Position numbers and translations under genes: made by a program. A stretch of DNA of 64,000 nt. It comes from Streptomyces sp. NRRL S-646 (GTDB taxonomy: Bacteria > Actinomycetota > Actinomycetes > Streptomycetales > Streptomycetaceae). This document shows, piece after piece, positions 7,562-16,445 of this stretch (positions are counted from its first letter, which is position 1; each line of letters begins with the position of its first letter). The stretch covers positions 186,001 through 250,000 of the forward strand of contig NZ_JODC01000004.1 of NCBI RefSeq assembly GCF_000720765.1, given 5' to 3'. Under the pieces are notes generated by a model, which did not search any database, was not told the origin of the DNA, and was given only the letters and a program-made list of their open reading frames with translations.

Positions 7562-10162
7562 CTACGTTTCGCGGTCGGCGAGCAGTCCGAGCTCCGCGGC
7601 GCGGACGGCGGCGTGGCGCCGGGTGGGTGCGTCCAGTTTGTCGAGGACCGCGCGGACGTGGTTGTCGACGGTGCGGACGGAGACGACGAGCCGGGCGGCG
7701 ATCTCGGAGTTGGTCAGGCCCTCGGCCAGCAGCCGTATGACCTGCAGCTGGCGTTCGGTGAGGCCGGCCGGGTTGCCGCGGGTGGCGGCGAGCGGACCGC
7801 GCGGGATGCGGCGCACGCCGAGCCCGCGCAGTTCGGCGCGGACCAGCCGGGCCAGCGGTTCGGCGCCCAGCGCGTCGAGCCGGGCGAGGGCGGTGAGTTT
7901 GTCGGCGGGCTCCGGGCTCTCGGCGAGGGCGGCGGCGTGTTCGTAGGGGCAGCCCGCCGTGTGCCAGAGGGCCGCGGCCCGCCGCCACTGCCCGCGGGCC
8001 TGCAGCGCGTACGGATGTCCCGAATCGTCCGCCGGGATCGGGTGTCCTGCCTTGGTGAGCCAGTAGCCGAGTTCGGCGCGGTAGGGGACGCCGGCCAGGT
8101 GGCGAGCCTGGGCGTGCACCGGGGCGACGGCCTCGACGACGGCGGCGTGGTCGCCGCGCAGCCAGGCAGCCTCCGCGAGCGCGGCGGCGACGGGGCCGGT
8201 GCGCTGGAGTTCCCGGGTCCGTACGGCGATCTCCCGGGCCTCGGCGAGAAGTGCGTCGGCGCCCGGACGGCCGCAGCGGGTGCGGATGCGGGCGAGGACG
8301 GTCAGGGCCGGGCAGCGCGCGGGCAGGAAGTCGTGGATGCCGAACTCGGCGTGCCGCTCGGCCTCGACCCAGTCGGCGGCGGCAAATCGGCGTATGGCCT
8401 GCTCGACATGGAGGTAGGTGAGGAAGCCGAGATGTTCGGCGCGGTCGGCCAGGTCCATGGCCGGGAGCAGGAATCGGTCGGCCTCCGCGTACTGCAGATG
8501 GTCGAGGAGCGTCCAGATGAGGTTGGCGTAGGCGCGGCAGGCGTGCTCGACCTCACCGGCGTCCAGGGCGACCTCGAGGCTCTCCTCCAACTGGTGCCGC
8601 CCGCCGGGGTCTCCGCCGCGCCAGCGGGCCGTGCCCATGTTGTTGAGGGCGTGCGAGAGGATCGCCGCGTCCTGCGTCTTCTGAGCGAGCACGATGGCCC
8701 GTTCGGCGTGTTCGACGGCCTCGGGGTAGCGGTCGGACAGCATCCGCAGCTGGGCGATGTTGCTGACGGCAAGAGCCAGCAGCCGGTCGTCGCCCGCGTG
8801 TTCCAGTACGGAGACGGCCTCGCGGGCGGCGTCCTGCGCCTCGTCGGCGTCCCCGGCCCACCAGTGGATACGGGAGAGCCAGCGCAGGTCGGCGCCGAGG
8901 GCGAGGGTGTCGCCGAGGGAGCGGCGCAGGGCGACCGCCTCGCGCTGGGCGGTGACGGCGGCGGCCGAGTCGGCGATGGTGTAGCTCTCCACGGCGTAGC
9001 GTTCGAGCAGGTCGGCCAGGTCTGGCCGGGGGTAGCGGTGCCGTTGCCGGAGCACGAGGCGCAGTTGGGCGGCGGCCTCGCGGTGGGCACCGGCGGAGGC
9101 TGCGTCGCCGGCGGCGTCGGGCCCGTAGCGGGCGATGGCGTCCTGGTCGCCGGCCTGGGCGGCGTGGTGGACGATGCGGGCGGCGTCCGATCCGGGCCGG
9201 GCGACGAGGGCCACGAGGACGTTGCGGTTGAGGTCGATGCGCCGGGCGGTGGGCACGGAGTCGGCGACCGCCCGCCGGATCAGCTCGTGCCGGAAGGACA
9301 CCCGTTCCGGGGCCACGGCCAGCAGGCCGCGCTGTTCGGCCGCCGCGAGGACGGCCACCCCGCCGCCCAGCAGCGCGTCGACCAGCGGGCGTTCGACCGC
9401 CGAGGGGACGACGGCGAGCTGCTCCAGGGCGTCGACGGTGGCCGGTTCCAGTCCGCGCAGCCGGGCGAGCACGGCGTCGACGACGGTCGGAGGCACTCCC
9501 CCGGTGCCGCCGGCCGCGAGGACCTCGGCGACGAAGAAGGGGTTCCCGGACGTGACTTCGTAGACCTGAGCGGGGTCGAGCCGGCCGGCCGCGCTGAGCG
9601 TGCGGACGGCGTCGAGCGACAGCCTCGCCAGGGGAAGGCGGTGCACGCGAGGTGCCCGGGAGACCTGGCCGAGGAGATGGCGCAGGGGGTGCCCACGGCT
9701 CAACTCGTCGTCGCGGTAGGTGAGGACGAGCAGGGCGGGCAGCCGCTCCATGCGCCGGACGAGGAAACGCAGGGCGTCCAGGGATGCCTCGTCGGCCCAG
9801 TGCACGTCCTCGACGACGAGTACCGCAGGGTGCGGGGTCACGGCCAGCTCGCCGTGCAGGGCCTCGTAGACGCGGTGGCGGTCTCCGCCCTCGGTGACGG
9901 CGCGGGCGAGTGCGGCTCCGACGCTGCCGACGAGGTCGCGGAACGGGCCGAGGGGTCGCCGGGTGGCGAGGTCGTCGCACTGTCCGACCAGGACGCGGGC
10001 CTGCCCGGGAAGGTGCTCGGGCATGGCCCTGACCAGGCTCGACTTGCCGATTCCGGCCTCGCCGAAGACAAGCACCACCGAGCCGGCCCCGTCCGCCGCC
10101 TCCCGTGCGGCCGTGGCCAGCTGTGCCAGCTCGGGCTCGCGCTCGAGGATCCCCCGGTCCAC
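7562..10162 (-). CDS. Large LuxR-family (LAL/MalT-like) ATP-binding regulator
   Basis: An 866-aa protein with the layout of LAL regulators. An N-terminal STAND/AAA ATPase has Walker A GEAGIGKS at residues 34-41 and Walker B VLVVEDVHWADEASLD; a long helical TPR-like middle follows; the C-terminal LuxR helix-turn-helix is LTERQLQVIRLLAEGLTNSE with RTVDNHVRAVLDKL. The start is the GTG complementary to 10160-10162. Such proteins bind inducer and ATP, oligomerise and activate transcription, often of secondary-metabolite or sugar genes. Divergent from the alpha/beta hydrolase (120-bp gap) and upstream of the FAD oxidase, so either is a plausible target. Confidence 0.92.
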   Translation of the reverse strand: MDRGILEREPELAQLATAAREAADGAGSVVLVFGEAGIGKSSLVRAMPEHLPGQARVLVGQCDDLATRRPLGPFRDLVGSVGAALARAVTEGGDRHRVYEALHGELAVTPHPAVLVVEDVHWADEASLDALRFLVRRMERLPALLVLTYRDDELSRGHPLRHLLGQVSRAPRVHRLPLARLSLDAVRTLSAAGRLDPAQVYEVTSGNPFFVAEVLAAGGTGGVPPTVVDAVLARLRGLEPATVDALEQLAVVPSAVERPLVDALLGGGVAVLAAAEQRGLLAVAPERVSFRHELIRRAVADSVPTARRIDLNRNVLVALVARPGSDAARIVHHAAQAGDQDAIARYGPDAAGDAASAGAHREAAAQLRLVLRQRHRYPRPDLADLLERYAVESYTIADSAAAVTAQREAVALRRSLGDTLALGADLRWLSRIHWWAGDADEAQDAAREAVSVLEHAGDDRLLALAVSNIAQLRMLSDRYPEAVEHAERAIVLAQKTQDAAILSHALNNMGTARWRGGDPGGRHQLEESLEVALDAGEVEHACRAYANLIWTLLDHLQYAEADRFLLPAMDLADRAEHLGFLTYLHVEQAIRRFAAADWVEAERHAEFGIHDFLPARCPALTVLARIRTRCGRPGADALLAEAREIAVRTRELQRTGPVAAALAEAAWLRGDHAAVVEAVAPVHAQARHLAGVPYRAELGYWLTKAGHPIPADDSGHPYALQARGQWRRAAALWHTAGCPYEHAAALAESPEPADKLTALARLDALGAEPLARLVRAELRGLGVRRIPRGPLAATRGNPAGLTERQLQVIRLLAEGLTNSEIAARLVVSVRTVDNHVRAVLDKLDAPTRRHAAVRAAELGLLADRET

Positions 10163-10282
10163 GCCGCCGATTCTGCCACCGGGTCGGGGCGCGATGAGGT
10201 GTCCTGCCGGTCAGATGTCACACTCCGGGCCGCTCGGCCCTCTTGAGTGCGGACACATGGCGCAGACGCACGGGAGGCCTTC

Positions 10283-11161
10283 ATGAACACCACTGCCCGC
10301 ACTGCGGACACGTACGAGATCGAGCTGTCCGCGGGCACGGTCGCATACCAGGACAGCGGCGGCGACGGTCCCGTACTCGTACTGCTGCACGGCCTGATGA
10401 TGGACGCCTCGCTGTGGGAGGGGCCGTCGGCCGACCTGGCCGCCGACCACCGGTGCATCGCCCCGACGCTGCCCCTGGGCGCGCACCGCCACCCGATGCG
10501 CGCGGACGCCGACCTGTCGCTGCCCGGGGTGGCACGGCTCGTCGCGGAGCTCCTGGAGCGGCTGGATCTGCGGGAGGTCACCCTGGTCGGCAACGACACG
10601 GGCGGGGTCCTCGTGCAGTTCCTGATGGCCGACGGGGAGGAGCGGGTGGGGCGGGCGGTGCTGGTGTCCTGCGATGCGTTCGACAACTTCCCACCGGGGC
10701 TGACGGGCCGGACCCTGGTTCTCACCGGTCGGCTCTCGCCGCGTCTGTTCGGGCTGTTCATGCAGCAGATGCGGGTGCGGGCGGTGCGCCGGCTGCCGAT
10801 CGCGTTCGGCCGGCTGACCAAGCGGGGCGATGCGGCCACCGCGCGCTGGATGCGGCCGGTGCTGCGGCAGCCGGCCATCCGCCGTGACGCCGTACGCCTC
10901 CTCCGCAGCGCGAACGGGGCCACCCGCCGCCTGCTCGAAGCCACGGCGGATCGTCTCCCGCTCTTCGACCGGCCCGCGCTGGTGGTCTGGGCGCGCGAGG
11001 ACCGGGTGATGCCGCCCGAGCACGGCCGTCGTCTTGTCGCGCTGCTGCCGCAGGGGCGGCTGGTCGAGGTGGACGACGGCTACACGCTGCTCCCCCTGGA
11101 CCGGCCGGCGGAACTGGCGCGGATCATCCGGGAGTTCGTGCGCGCCACCCAGGTGCACTGA
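10283..11161 (+). CDS. Alpha/beta-fold hydrolase with Asp nucleophile elbow
   Basis: A 292-aa protein; the ATG at 10283 follows GGGAGG. It has the oxyanion segment VLLHGLMMD (about residues 34-41), the nucleophile elbow LVGNDTGGVL with Asp105 as in epoxide hydrolases and haloalkane dehalogenases, a helical cap rich in Arg, and a C-terminal core strand WAREDRVMPPEHG. Where the catalytic His is normally expected the sequence reads VDDGYTLLPLDRP, with Tyr in its place, a pattern I recall from other members of this subgroup. The reaction is therefore uncertain. Divergent from the LAL regulator. Confidence 0.8.
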   Translation: MNTTARTADTYEIELSAGTVAYQDSGGDGPVLVLLHGLMMDASLWEGPSADLAADHRCIAPTLPLGAHRHPMRADADLSLPGVARLVAELLERLDLREVTLVGNDTGGVLVQFLMADGEERVGRAVLVSCDAFDNFPPGLTGRTLVLTGRLSPRLFGLFMQQMRVRAVRRLPIAFGRLTKRGDAATARWMRPVLRQPAIRRDAVRLLRSANGATRRLLEATADRLPLFDRPALVVWAREDRVMPPEHGRRLVALLPQGRLVEVDDGYTLLPLDRPAELARIIREFVRATQVH

Positions 11162-11610
11162 CCGACCCGCCCCCTCGACAGGGTATCTGCCGGACCGAGG
11201 TCGAGGCCCTGACCAGTGCGTATCTGCGCGCCCGCGACGCGGTCCCGAAGTCGTCCTACAGGGACTTCGCCGCCGTCTCGCACCCGGTCGACGAGGAACT
11301 CGCCGAAGTGCTGGCCCATGTCGTCTGCGACGGCATCATCGCGCCGGGCCATGCGCCGGGCAGACTCGGCAGGAAGAACTGTAATGCCCCTCGCCGTACG
11401 GGATCCGCAACCGGGCGAAGCGGTCCTGCTGACCACCTGTGACTCCAATGGCGAACAGGTCTCGGTCGCCGTCCTGCCGAGGGACCGGGGTCCGCAGTTC
11501 GACGGTCTTCCTGAGCCGCCTGTCCGGGTGCCTGCTCACCGAGGCGGACGGGCGGCAGGTCGTGGGCGCGGCGGAGAAGGCCACGTACATGCCCTGATGC
11601 CGATGTTGCA
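11162..11610. other. 449-bp stretch without a convincing gene; possible gene remnants
   Basis: Directly after the hydrolase stop the same frame stays open to about 11442 and reads as soluble protein (TEVEALTSAYLRARDAV, then SHPVDEELAEVLAHVVCDG) but has no start. From the ATG at 11384, behind AGGAAG, another frame reads VRDPQPGEAVLLTTCDSNGE. A third frame near 11515-11597 reads LSGCLLTEADGRQVVGAAEK to a stop. The protein-like stretches in shifting frames suggest one or two decayed genes. I recognise no family and assign no function. Confidence 0.4.
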
Positions 11611-12339
11611 TCACGAGGGCGTGATCGGCAGGTCGTCCGTGTATGCGTTGACGGGCGGGGAGATGCGCTCGGTGCGGTGGACGTCGAGAGCGGCCGTCGC
11701 GGACTTCGTGCCGAGCGTGCCTTTGGGGTGCCAGGTTCCGGTGACGGCCACCCAGGTGTTGGCCGGCAGTACGGAAGTCCCGTACATGCGGACCTTGACC
11801 GACTGGGAGTCCGCCGCGCAGCAGGTGAAGATGATCCGGGTCAGATACCAGCCGCCGCCCTGGCCCGCCGGGGTGACGAATCCGGTCATGCGGATGCTGC
11901 GGCCTTTGATGGCCTGCTCGCCGTCCTGCTGGACCCGGGCGGTGAAGTCGGTGAGGGTCATCGGCAGCGGGACGGTCGCGGGCAGCGGATCGAACCGCTG
12001 CGCCTTCGGCACGGCCTTGTTGTTCGCGTGCGATGCCGTGTACGCGCCGAGGGCGGGCGGGGCGTAGAGGAGCAGGCTGAGCGCGGGCAGGAACAGCAGC
12101 CACGCGATGCGGGGTGCGGTGGAGTGGTCGTGGCCGTGTGCGTGCGCGTCGGCTTCGGGGGCCGCGCGGTCCAGTGCTGCTCCGGCCAGGCCCAGCAGCA
12201 GAAGCAGCACCCCGGAGGCGATCAGCAGGGGGCGCAGGCCTTCCTTGACGTAGCGCAGACAGAGGTCGCTGAACAGGGCGGCGTGCAGCAGGCCCAGGCC
12301 GGTCAGGACCAGCAGGAGGACTTGGGCGTGGCGCTTCAC
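11611..12339 (-). CDS. TIGR03943/YcgQ-like membrane protein
   Basis: A 242-aa protein starting at a GTG that overlaps the stop of the permease gene by four bases (GTGA), so the two are translationally coupled. The N-terminus has two closely spaced membrane helices (QVLLLVLTGLGLLHAAL and LLIASGVLLLLLGLAGAAL), then a His-rich linker (EADAHAHGHDHS), a further helix, and an extracytoplasmic C-terminal domain with a Cys pair (FTCCAADSQSVKVRMYG). Proteins of this family almost always accompany a PF03773 permease, as here. The His-rich linker hints at metal handling, but the transported species is not known. Confidence 0.82.
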   Translation of the reverse strand: MKRHAQVLLLVLTGLGLLHAALFSDLCLRYVKEGLRPLLIASGVLLLLLGLAGAALDRAAPEADAHAHGHDHSTAPRIAWLLFLPALSLLLYAPPALGAYTASHANNKAVPKAQRFDPLPATVPLPMTLTDFTARVQQDGEQAIKGRSIRMTGFVTPAGQGGGWYLTRIIFTCCAADSQSVKVRMYGTSVLPANTWVAVTGTWHPKGTLGTKSATAALDVHRTERISPPVNAYTDDLPITPS

Positions 12340-13370
12340 AGCAGTGCGCCTCCGATCAGGACGCCGGCGGCCACGGCCACCAGCGTCGTCGCGGTGGAGA
12401 AGCGGACTGCGAAGGACCGGCCGAACGTGCCCGCCTGAAGGGCGATCAGCTTCAGGTCGACCATGGGGCCGACCACCATGAACACCAGCCGCGCGGTGGG
12501 CGAGAACCCGGTGAGCGAGGCGGCGACGAAGGCGTCGGCCTCCGAGCAGACGGCGAGCAGGACGGCGAGCGCGGCCAGGAAGAGCACCGACAGCCAGGGC
12601 GAGCCGGAGAAGGTGTCGAGGACCGAGCGCGGCACGGCCACGTTGAAGGTGGCCGCGGCCATGGCGCCCAGCACCAGGAAGCCGCCGGCGTGCAGGAAGT
12701 CGTGCTGGAAGCCGAGGCGGAACTCCCGTCGGCGGCTGTGTCCCGACGAGTGGCCGGTGTGGCGGACGGACGGCCGCAGCCACTCCTCACGTCCCAGCCA
12801 GAGCCACAGCCAGCCCATCGCGGCCGCGGTGACGAGGGAGGCCAGCAGCCGGGCGGCGACCATGGCGGGGTTTCCCGGGAAGGCGACGGCCGTGGCGGTG
12901 AGCACGATCGGGTTGATCGCGGGCGCGGAGAGGAGGAAGGCGAACGCGGCGGACGGAGTGACACCGCGCCGGATCAGGCTGTTCGCGACCGGCACCGAGG
13001 CGCACTCGCAGCCCGGCAGGACGACCCCCGCGACGCCGGCCACCGGGACGGCGAGTGCGGGACTGCGGGGCAGGATCCGGGTGAACAGGTCGGCCGGCAC
13101 GAAGGCGTTGATCGCCCCCGACAGGACCGTGCCCAGGAGGAGGAAGGGCAGCGCCTGGAGGGTGATGGCCAGACAGACCGTGCGCCAGGCCGCGACGGCG
13201 GGCTGGTTCAGCCATCCGACGCCGGTGAGAGAGAGGACCGCCACCGAGCCGACTGTGGTGACGATGACGACGGGCAGGGGCCGTGCGGTGACGCGGCGCC
13301 CCTGATGACCGGCCGGGGCGACGAGCGCCACTTCTTCCGCCACACCAACCAGCTCATCCGTTTTATTCAT
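12336..13370 (-). CDS. UPF0718/ArsP-type permease (PF03773)
   Basis: A 344-aa integral membrane protein with about eight hydrophobic segments in two clusters separated by a basic, His-containing cytoplasmic loop (HTGHSSGHSRRREF). The family signature LPGCECASVPVAN is present in the first half and ACSE-like VCSEADAFVAASL in the second. Relatives include organoarsenical exporters and the YcgR protein paired with YcgQ. The ATG at 13370 is preceded by GGAG. It forms an operon with the TIGR03943 gene downstream. Substrate not deducible; the Cys-Glu-Cys motif and partner suggest a soft metal or metalloid. Confidence 0.85.
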   Translation of the reverse strand: MNKTDELVGVAEEVALVAPAGHQGRRVTARPLPVVIVTTVGSVAVLSLTGVGWLNQPAVAAWRTVCLAITLQALPFLLLGTVLSGAINAFVPADLFTRILPRSPALAVPVAGVAGVVLPGCECASVPVANSLIRRGVTPSAAFAFLLSAPAINPIVLTATAVAFPGNPAMVAARLLASLVTAAAMGWLWLWLGREEWLRPSVRHTGHSSGHSRRREFRLGFQHDFLHAGGFLVLGAMAAATFNVAVPRSVLDTFSGSPWLSVLFLAALAVLLAVCSEADAFVAASLTGFSPTARLVFMVVGPMVDLKLIALQAGTFGRSFAVRFSTATTLVAVAAGVLIGGALL

Positions 13371-13455
13371 ATTTACTCCGGATGTCAGATTTCGTGGCGA
13401 AGATAAGCCAGGATCACTCCCCTCACGGTGCGCACACGCCGCCGGAGGCGGATGA

Positions 13456-14070
13456 ATGAACGGGACCGGGAACATACTTGACCTTGCGGGGGGGGGACTG
13501 TCCCGCGGTGGCCTGATCGGGAGGGGCAGCGTCCGGGTGAGTGGCGGCGGCAAGATACAGGGAAAGATCGAAGTGCGGCTCAAGTGGGATCCCAGCCCCT
13601 GGAACCGGCCCCCTCACCATCTGGACATCATGGCGACGACCTTCTCGGCGGATGCCCCGAACGGACGCCCGGTGTACGTCGTGCACACCGAGAGCCGCTC
13701 GCCGGACGGCACCATCAACATGAGCAGGCACAGCGAGACCGGCCTGGGCCTCGGGTTCGTCGAGGTGATGGTCCTGGAGCTCGATCGCCTGGCGCCCTCC
13801 TTCGCGCGGGTGGTCGTCGGTGTGGCGATCCATCAGAGCGGCGGCCCCAAGTCCTTCGGCGACGTATCGAACACGGGCGTGCTGGTCGTCGACGGGTACA
13901 CGGAGCTGCTCAGGGACGACTTCGGGCAGGTCGCCGACGCCACCGCGGCGACGGTCGCCGAGTTCACCCGGGATGCCTCCGGCGCCTGGGAGTTCCACCA
14001 GATGGTCCGGGGGTTCGACAGCGACCCGACGGTCTTCGCGGCGGAGATGGGCGGCACCCCGCAGACGTGA
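13456..14070 (+). CDS. TerD-like domain protein
   Basis: A 204-aa protein; the ATG at 13456 has GGAGG eight to twelve bases upstream. Residues 1-35 are Gly-rich, including a run of nine G bases at 13488-13496. Residues 35-200 follow the TerD/CABP pattern: an RLKWDPSP strand, TFSADAPNGRPVYVVHTESR, LDRLAPSFARVVVGVAIHQS, then a helix with ATAATVAEFTRDASGAWEFHQMVRGF matching the family's ETAL-xxGELYR-WKF region. TerD proteins bind Ca2+ and belong to stress-signalling modules. The gene stands alone, divergent from the permease operon. Family call is moderately sure; function unknown. Confidence 0.7.
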   Translation: MNGTGNILDLAGGGLSRGGLIGRGSVRVSGGGKIQGKIEVRLKWDPSPWNRPPHHLDIMATTFSADAPNGRPVYVVHTESRSPDGTINMSRHSETGLGLGFVEVMVLELDRLAPSFARVVVGVAIHQSGGPKSFGDVSNTGVLVVDGYTELLRDDFGQVADATAATVAEFTRDASGAWEFHQMVRGFDSDPTVFAAEMGGTPQT

Positions 14071-14097
14071 ACTGCGCCGAACGCGCGCCGAACGCGC

Positions 14098-14991
14098 TCA
14101 CCCGACCGGGACGTGATCGTCCGGGCAGGGGCGCCCGGCCCTCGCCCCCGGCTCCGCCCGGCGTACGGGGAGGAGAGGCCGGGCGGACGCCCGCTTGCGG
14201 CCGCGTTCGTGGAACAGGGCCAGGACGATCGCGGTGCCGACCGCTATCAGGTGCTCGCGGCCGGCCAGATTGGGTACGGCAATCGACTCCCACACCATCG
14301 ACCCGCCAGTGAGGGCGAACACGATGGGAGCACGCTGTACGACGGCGACATAGGTGAAGAGGCCCACGACGGCGGCGGACGGTCCGGTGTCCAGCACCTG
14401 CCCGACCTCACGCGACAGACCCAGCCCGCCCCAGCCCGGACCGAGCGCGATCATCACGCGCACCATGAGGGTGCCGGCGATTGTGGTCGCGTACGAGACG
14501 ACGAGTGTCCTGGCCCGGCCGAGGATGAGTTCGGCCAGCGCGAAGGCGAGGGACAACGATGTGATCCCTCCCCACACGGGCAGATCCAGGGCCGGGACGT
14601 ACAGCGAGACCGGCGTGCGCAGCAGGGCCAGCCACAGCGGCAGGTCGCCCTTGACGCCGCCGAGGACCCGCACCGCCACCGCGCCTGCCGGCCGCTGCGC
14701 CAGCGCATGGAAGAAGATGACACCGAAGGCGGCCAGGAACGCCAGGAACAGTGCGGGCAGCCCACGACGTCTGAGTTGCCGCACCGGATCCACGACGATG
14801 CCCTGCCACTCGCCCCGCAGCGTGCGCCCGACGAACGCCGCCACCCGCCACAGTCCGCCGCGCGGCCGCCCGTGCCCCTGACCAGCCAGATCGCCCCACA
14901 GCTTGTGGGCACGCAGCCGGTCCACGGCGCCACCTGCGCACCGTACCCCCTTGCGAAGCAAAACTTCCCCGCCTCCCGTCCATCGCCCCAC
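14098..14991 (-). CDS. Rhomboid-like integral membrane protein
   Basis: Up to 297 aa with five or six hydrophobic segments from about residue 75 onward. A GPSA tetrapeptide lies in a predicted helix (LDTGPSAAVVGLFTYV), the position of the rhomboid serine motif GxSx. REHLIAVGTAIVLALFHERG may supply the histidine. It resembles the rhomboid-like group common in Streptomyces. The first about 35 codons are Arg/Gly-rich and the start is uncertain; an internal GTG near 14929 is an alternative. It is convergent with the TerD-like gene. Protease activity is a possibility, not shown. Confidence 0.65.
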   Translation of the reverse strand: MGRWTGGGEVLLRKGVRCAGGAVDRLRAHKLWGDLAGQGHGRPRGGLWRVAAFVGRTLRGEWQGIVVDPVRQLRRRGLPALFLAFLAAFGVIFFHALAQRPAGAVAVRVLGGVKGDLPLWLALLRTPVSLYVPALDLPVWGGITSLSLAFALAELILGRARTLVVSYATTIAGTLMVRVMIALGPGWGGLGLSREVGQVLDTGPSAAVVGLFTYVAVVQRAPIVFALTGGSMVWESIAVPNLAGREHLIAVGTAIVLALFHERGRKRASARPLLPVRRAEPGARAGRPCPDDHVPVG

Positions 14992-15030
14992 CGGATGGAT
15001 CGGAACGGGGCGAGGCCGCCCCGAGGGAGG

Positions 15031-15828
15031 CTATGCCCGGCGGCGGGGTTTCCTGCGCTTGGCGCCCTTGGAGACGTCGGATCCGGCCCGCGGGTTGCGC
15101 GCCGCCGACTTCCCTGCCGTCTTCCCGGTCGCCTTCCCCGCGGCGGGCTTGCGCCGGGCGCCTGCCACGTCGCCGGTCCTGCCGCCCGATTTGCCCTTCG
15201 GTTCAGGCGTCTGCGCCTTGCGGCCGCGGGAGCTGTTGGCCGTGCGGCCGCGGACGATTCCGATGAAGTCCTCGACCAGGTCCGTGGTCGCCTCCTCGGG
15301 CCACGCCAGGGCGACGCTCGACTCGGGGGCGTCCACCAGCGGGCGGTACGTGAGGTCCTTGCGGTGGTACAGACGGGCCAGCGACTGGGGGACGACCAGG
15401 AGGCCGACGCCCGCCGCGACGAGTTCCACGGCGTCCTCGGTGGTGGCGGGCCGCTCGAAGGCGAGCTCGCCCGGCGGCCGGTCCCAGTCGAAGACGTCGT
15501 CGAGGGGGTGGAAGAGGACCTCGTCCGCAAGATCCTCCACGGTCACCTCGTCCGCCGCCGTGATCACGTGGTCCTTGGGGACGACGACGACCGTCGTCTC
15601 GGTGTAGAGGGGGATCGCGCTGAAGAACGTACGGTCGACCGGCAGCCGTACGAGTCCCGCGTCGGCCTCACCCGCGCGCAACACCTCTGATGCCTCGGCG
15701 GCCGGTACGGCGAGGAGGTTCAGCGGGATGCCTGGCAGGCGCTCGTTCCAGATCCGCACCCACTTGGCGGGCGTCACCCCCGGGACGTACGCAAGCCGGA
15801 ACGCGTGGGATTCTTCCGAGCCTGTCAC
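15031..15828 (-). CDS. LysR substrate-binding domain protein with histone-like tail, no HTH
   Basis: A 265-aa protein. Residues 10-200 match the periplasmic-binding-like effector domain of LysR regulators (FRLAYVPGVTPAKWVRIWNE, DAGLVRLPVDRTFFSAIPLY, ETTVVVVPKDHVI, ELVAAGVGLLVVPQSLARL), but no helix-turn-helix precedes it. The last 65 residues are instead a Lys/Arg/Ala/Gly-rich tail (RKPAAGKATGKTAGKSAARN, ending KGAKRRKPRRRA) resembling the C-terminal tails of actinobacterial histone-like proteins. The combination suggests ligand sensing joined to non-specific nucleic-acid binding (inference). Divergent from a DUF5997 gene with which it shares a 58-bp promoter gap. Confidence 0.82.
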   Translation of the reverse strand: MTGSEESHAFRLAYVPGVTPAKWVRIWNERLPGIPLNLLAVPAAEASEVLRAGEADAGLVRLPVDRTFFSAIPLYTETTVVVVPKDHVITAADEVTVEDLADEVLFHPLDDVFDWDRPPGELAFERPATTEDAVELVAAGVGLLVVPQSLARLYHRKDLTYRPLVDAPESSVALAWPEEATTDLVEDFIGIVRGRTANSSRGRKAQTPEPKGKSGGRTGDVAGARRKPAAGKATGKTAGKSAARNPRAGSDVSKGAKRRKPRRRA

Positions 15829-15886
15829 CAGACCAGGCTACCGGCCGTGGTCAGAGGTCTCGAACATGCTCGATACCCTGGACGGC

Positions 15887-16291
15887 ATGAAGTCGCACCA
15901 GAGCACCCAGACGATGAAGCCCGCGACCGCGGCGAAGAAGCTGGGTGTGTACCTCGAGGCCACCCCCGCCGAGTTCCGGGAGGGTGTCGTCTCACGAGCC
16001 GAGCTCGACCAGCTCCAGGCCGAGCCGCCCGAGTGGCTGCGCGAGCTGCGGGCGAACGGTCCGCACCCCCGTCCGGTGGTCGCGGCGAAGCTGGGCGTCT
16101 CCATCGCGGGTCTCGCCCGCGGCGGGATCACCGAGGCGCTCACCACCGAGCAGATCGAGGCACTGAAGCAGGAAGAACCCGAGTGGCTGCAGAAGGAACG
16201 CGCCACACAGGCCGAGGTCCGCAAGGAGGCGGCGCGCATCAAGAAGCGCAATGCCGAGCGCGAGGCCGGCGGCGACGGCCCGCGTCCCTGA
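15887..16291 (+). CDS. DUF5997 family protein
   Basis: A 134-aa soluble protein from the ATG at 15887; an in-frame ATG at 15866 with AGAGG upstream is an alternative start. It has two copies of a short helical unit, TMKPATAAKKLGVYLEATP and RPVVAAKLGVSIAGLARGG, each followed by an acidic helix containing an EPPEWL/EPEWL sequence. The C-terminus is a charged coiled-coil-like helix (QAEVRKEAARIKKRNAERE). The family is conserved in actinobacteria and of unknown function. The KLGV units resemble small HTH-like repeats, so a nucleic-acid or protein-binding role alongside the divergent LysR-domain protein is conceivable. Confidence 0.8.
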   Translation: MKSHQSTQTMKPATAAKKLGVYLEATPAEFREGVVSRAELDQLQAEPPEWLRELRANGPHPRPVVAAKLGVSIAGLARGGITEALTTEQIEALKQEEPEWLQKERATQAEVRKEAARIKKRNAEREAGGDGPRP

Positions 16292-16409
16292 CGCGCCCTG
16301 CTCGCCACGGTCGGTCGCCGTCCGGATCCGCTGCGTGCACAACACACGGATCTGACGGTCCATCACGACGAAGGTCACAAAAGCGTATCGGACATTCCGA
16401 CCTTCAACC

Positions 16410-16439
16410 TTCACACGGGGCGCACAAGTTGGCTAGCGT
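16410..16439 (+). promoter_or_regulatory. Probable promoter of the riboswitch-controlled NlpC/P60 gene
   Basis: A TTCACA box at 16410-16415 and a TAGCGT box at 16434-16439 are separated by 18 bases and fit a housekeeping actinobacterial promoter. Transcription would begin just before the riboswitch at about 16446. Confidence 0.55.
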
Positions 16440-16445
16440 GGCTTT

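Noticed and set aside
7613..10246. An 877-codon open frame on the plus strand opposite the LAL regulator
   Set aside because: Gly/Val/Asp-rich antisense of a high-GC gene, with no domain and no ribosome site; the LAL regulator on the minus strand has clear Walker and HTH motifs.
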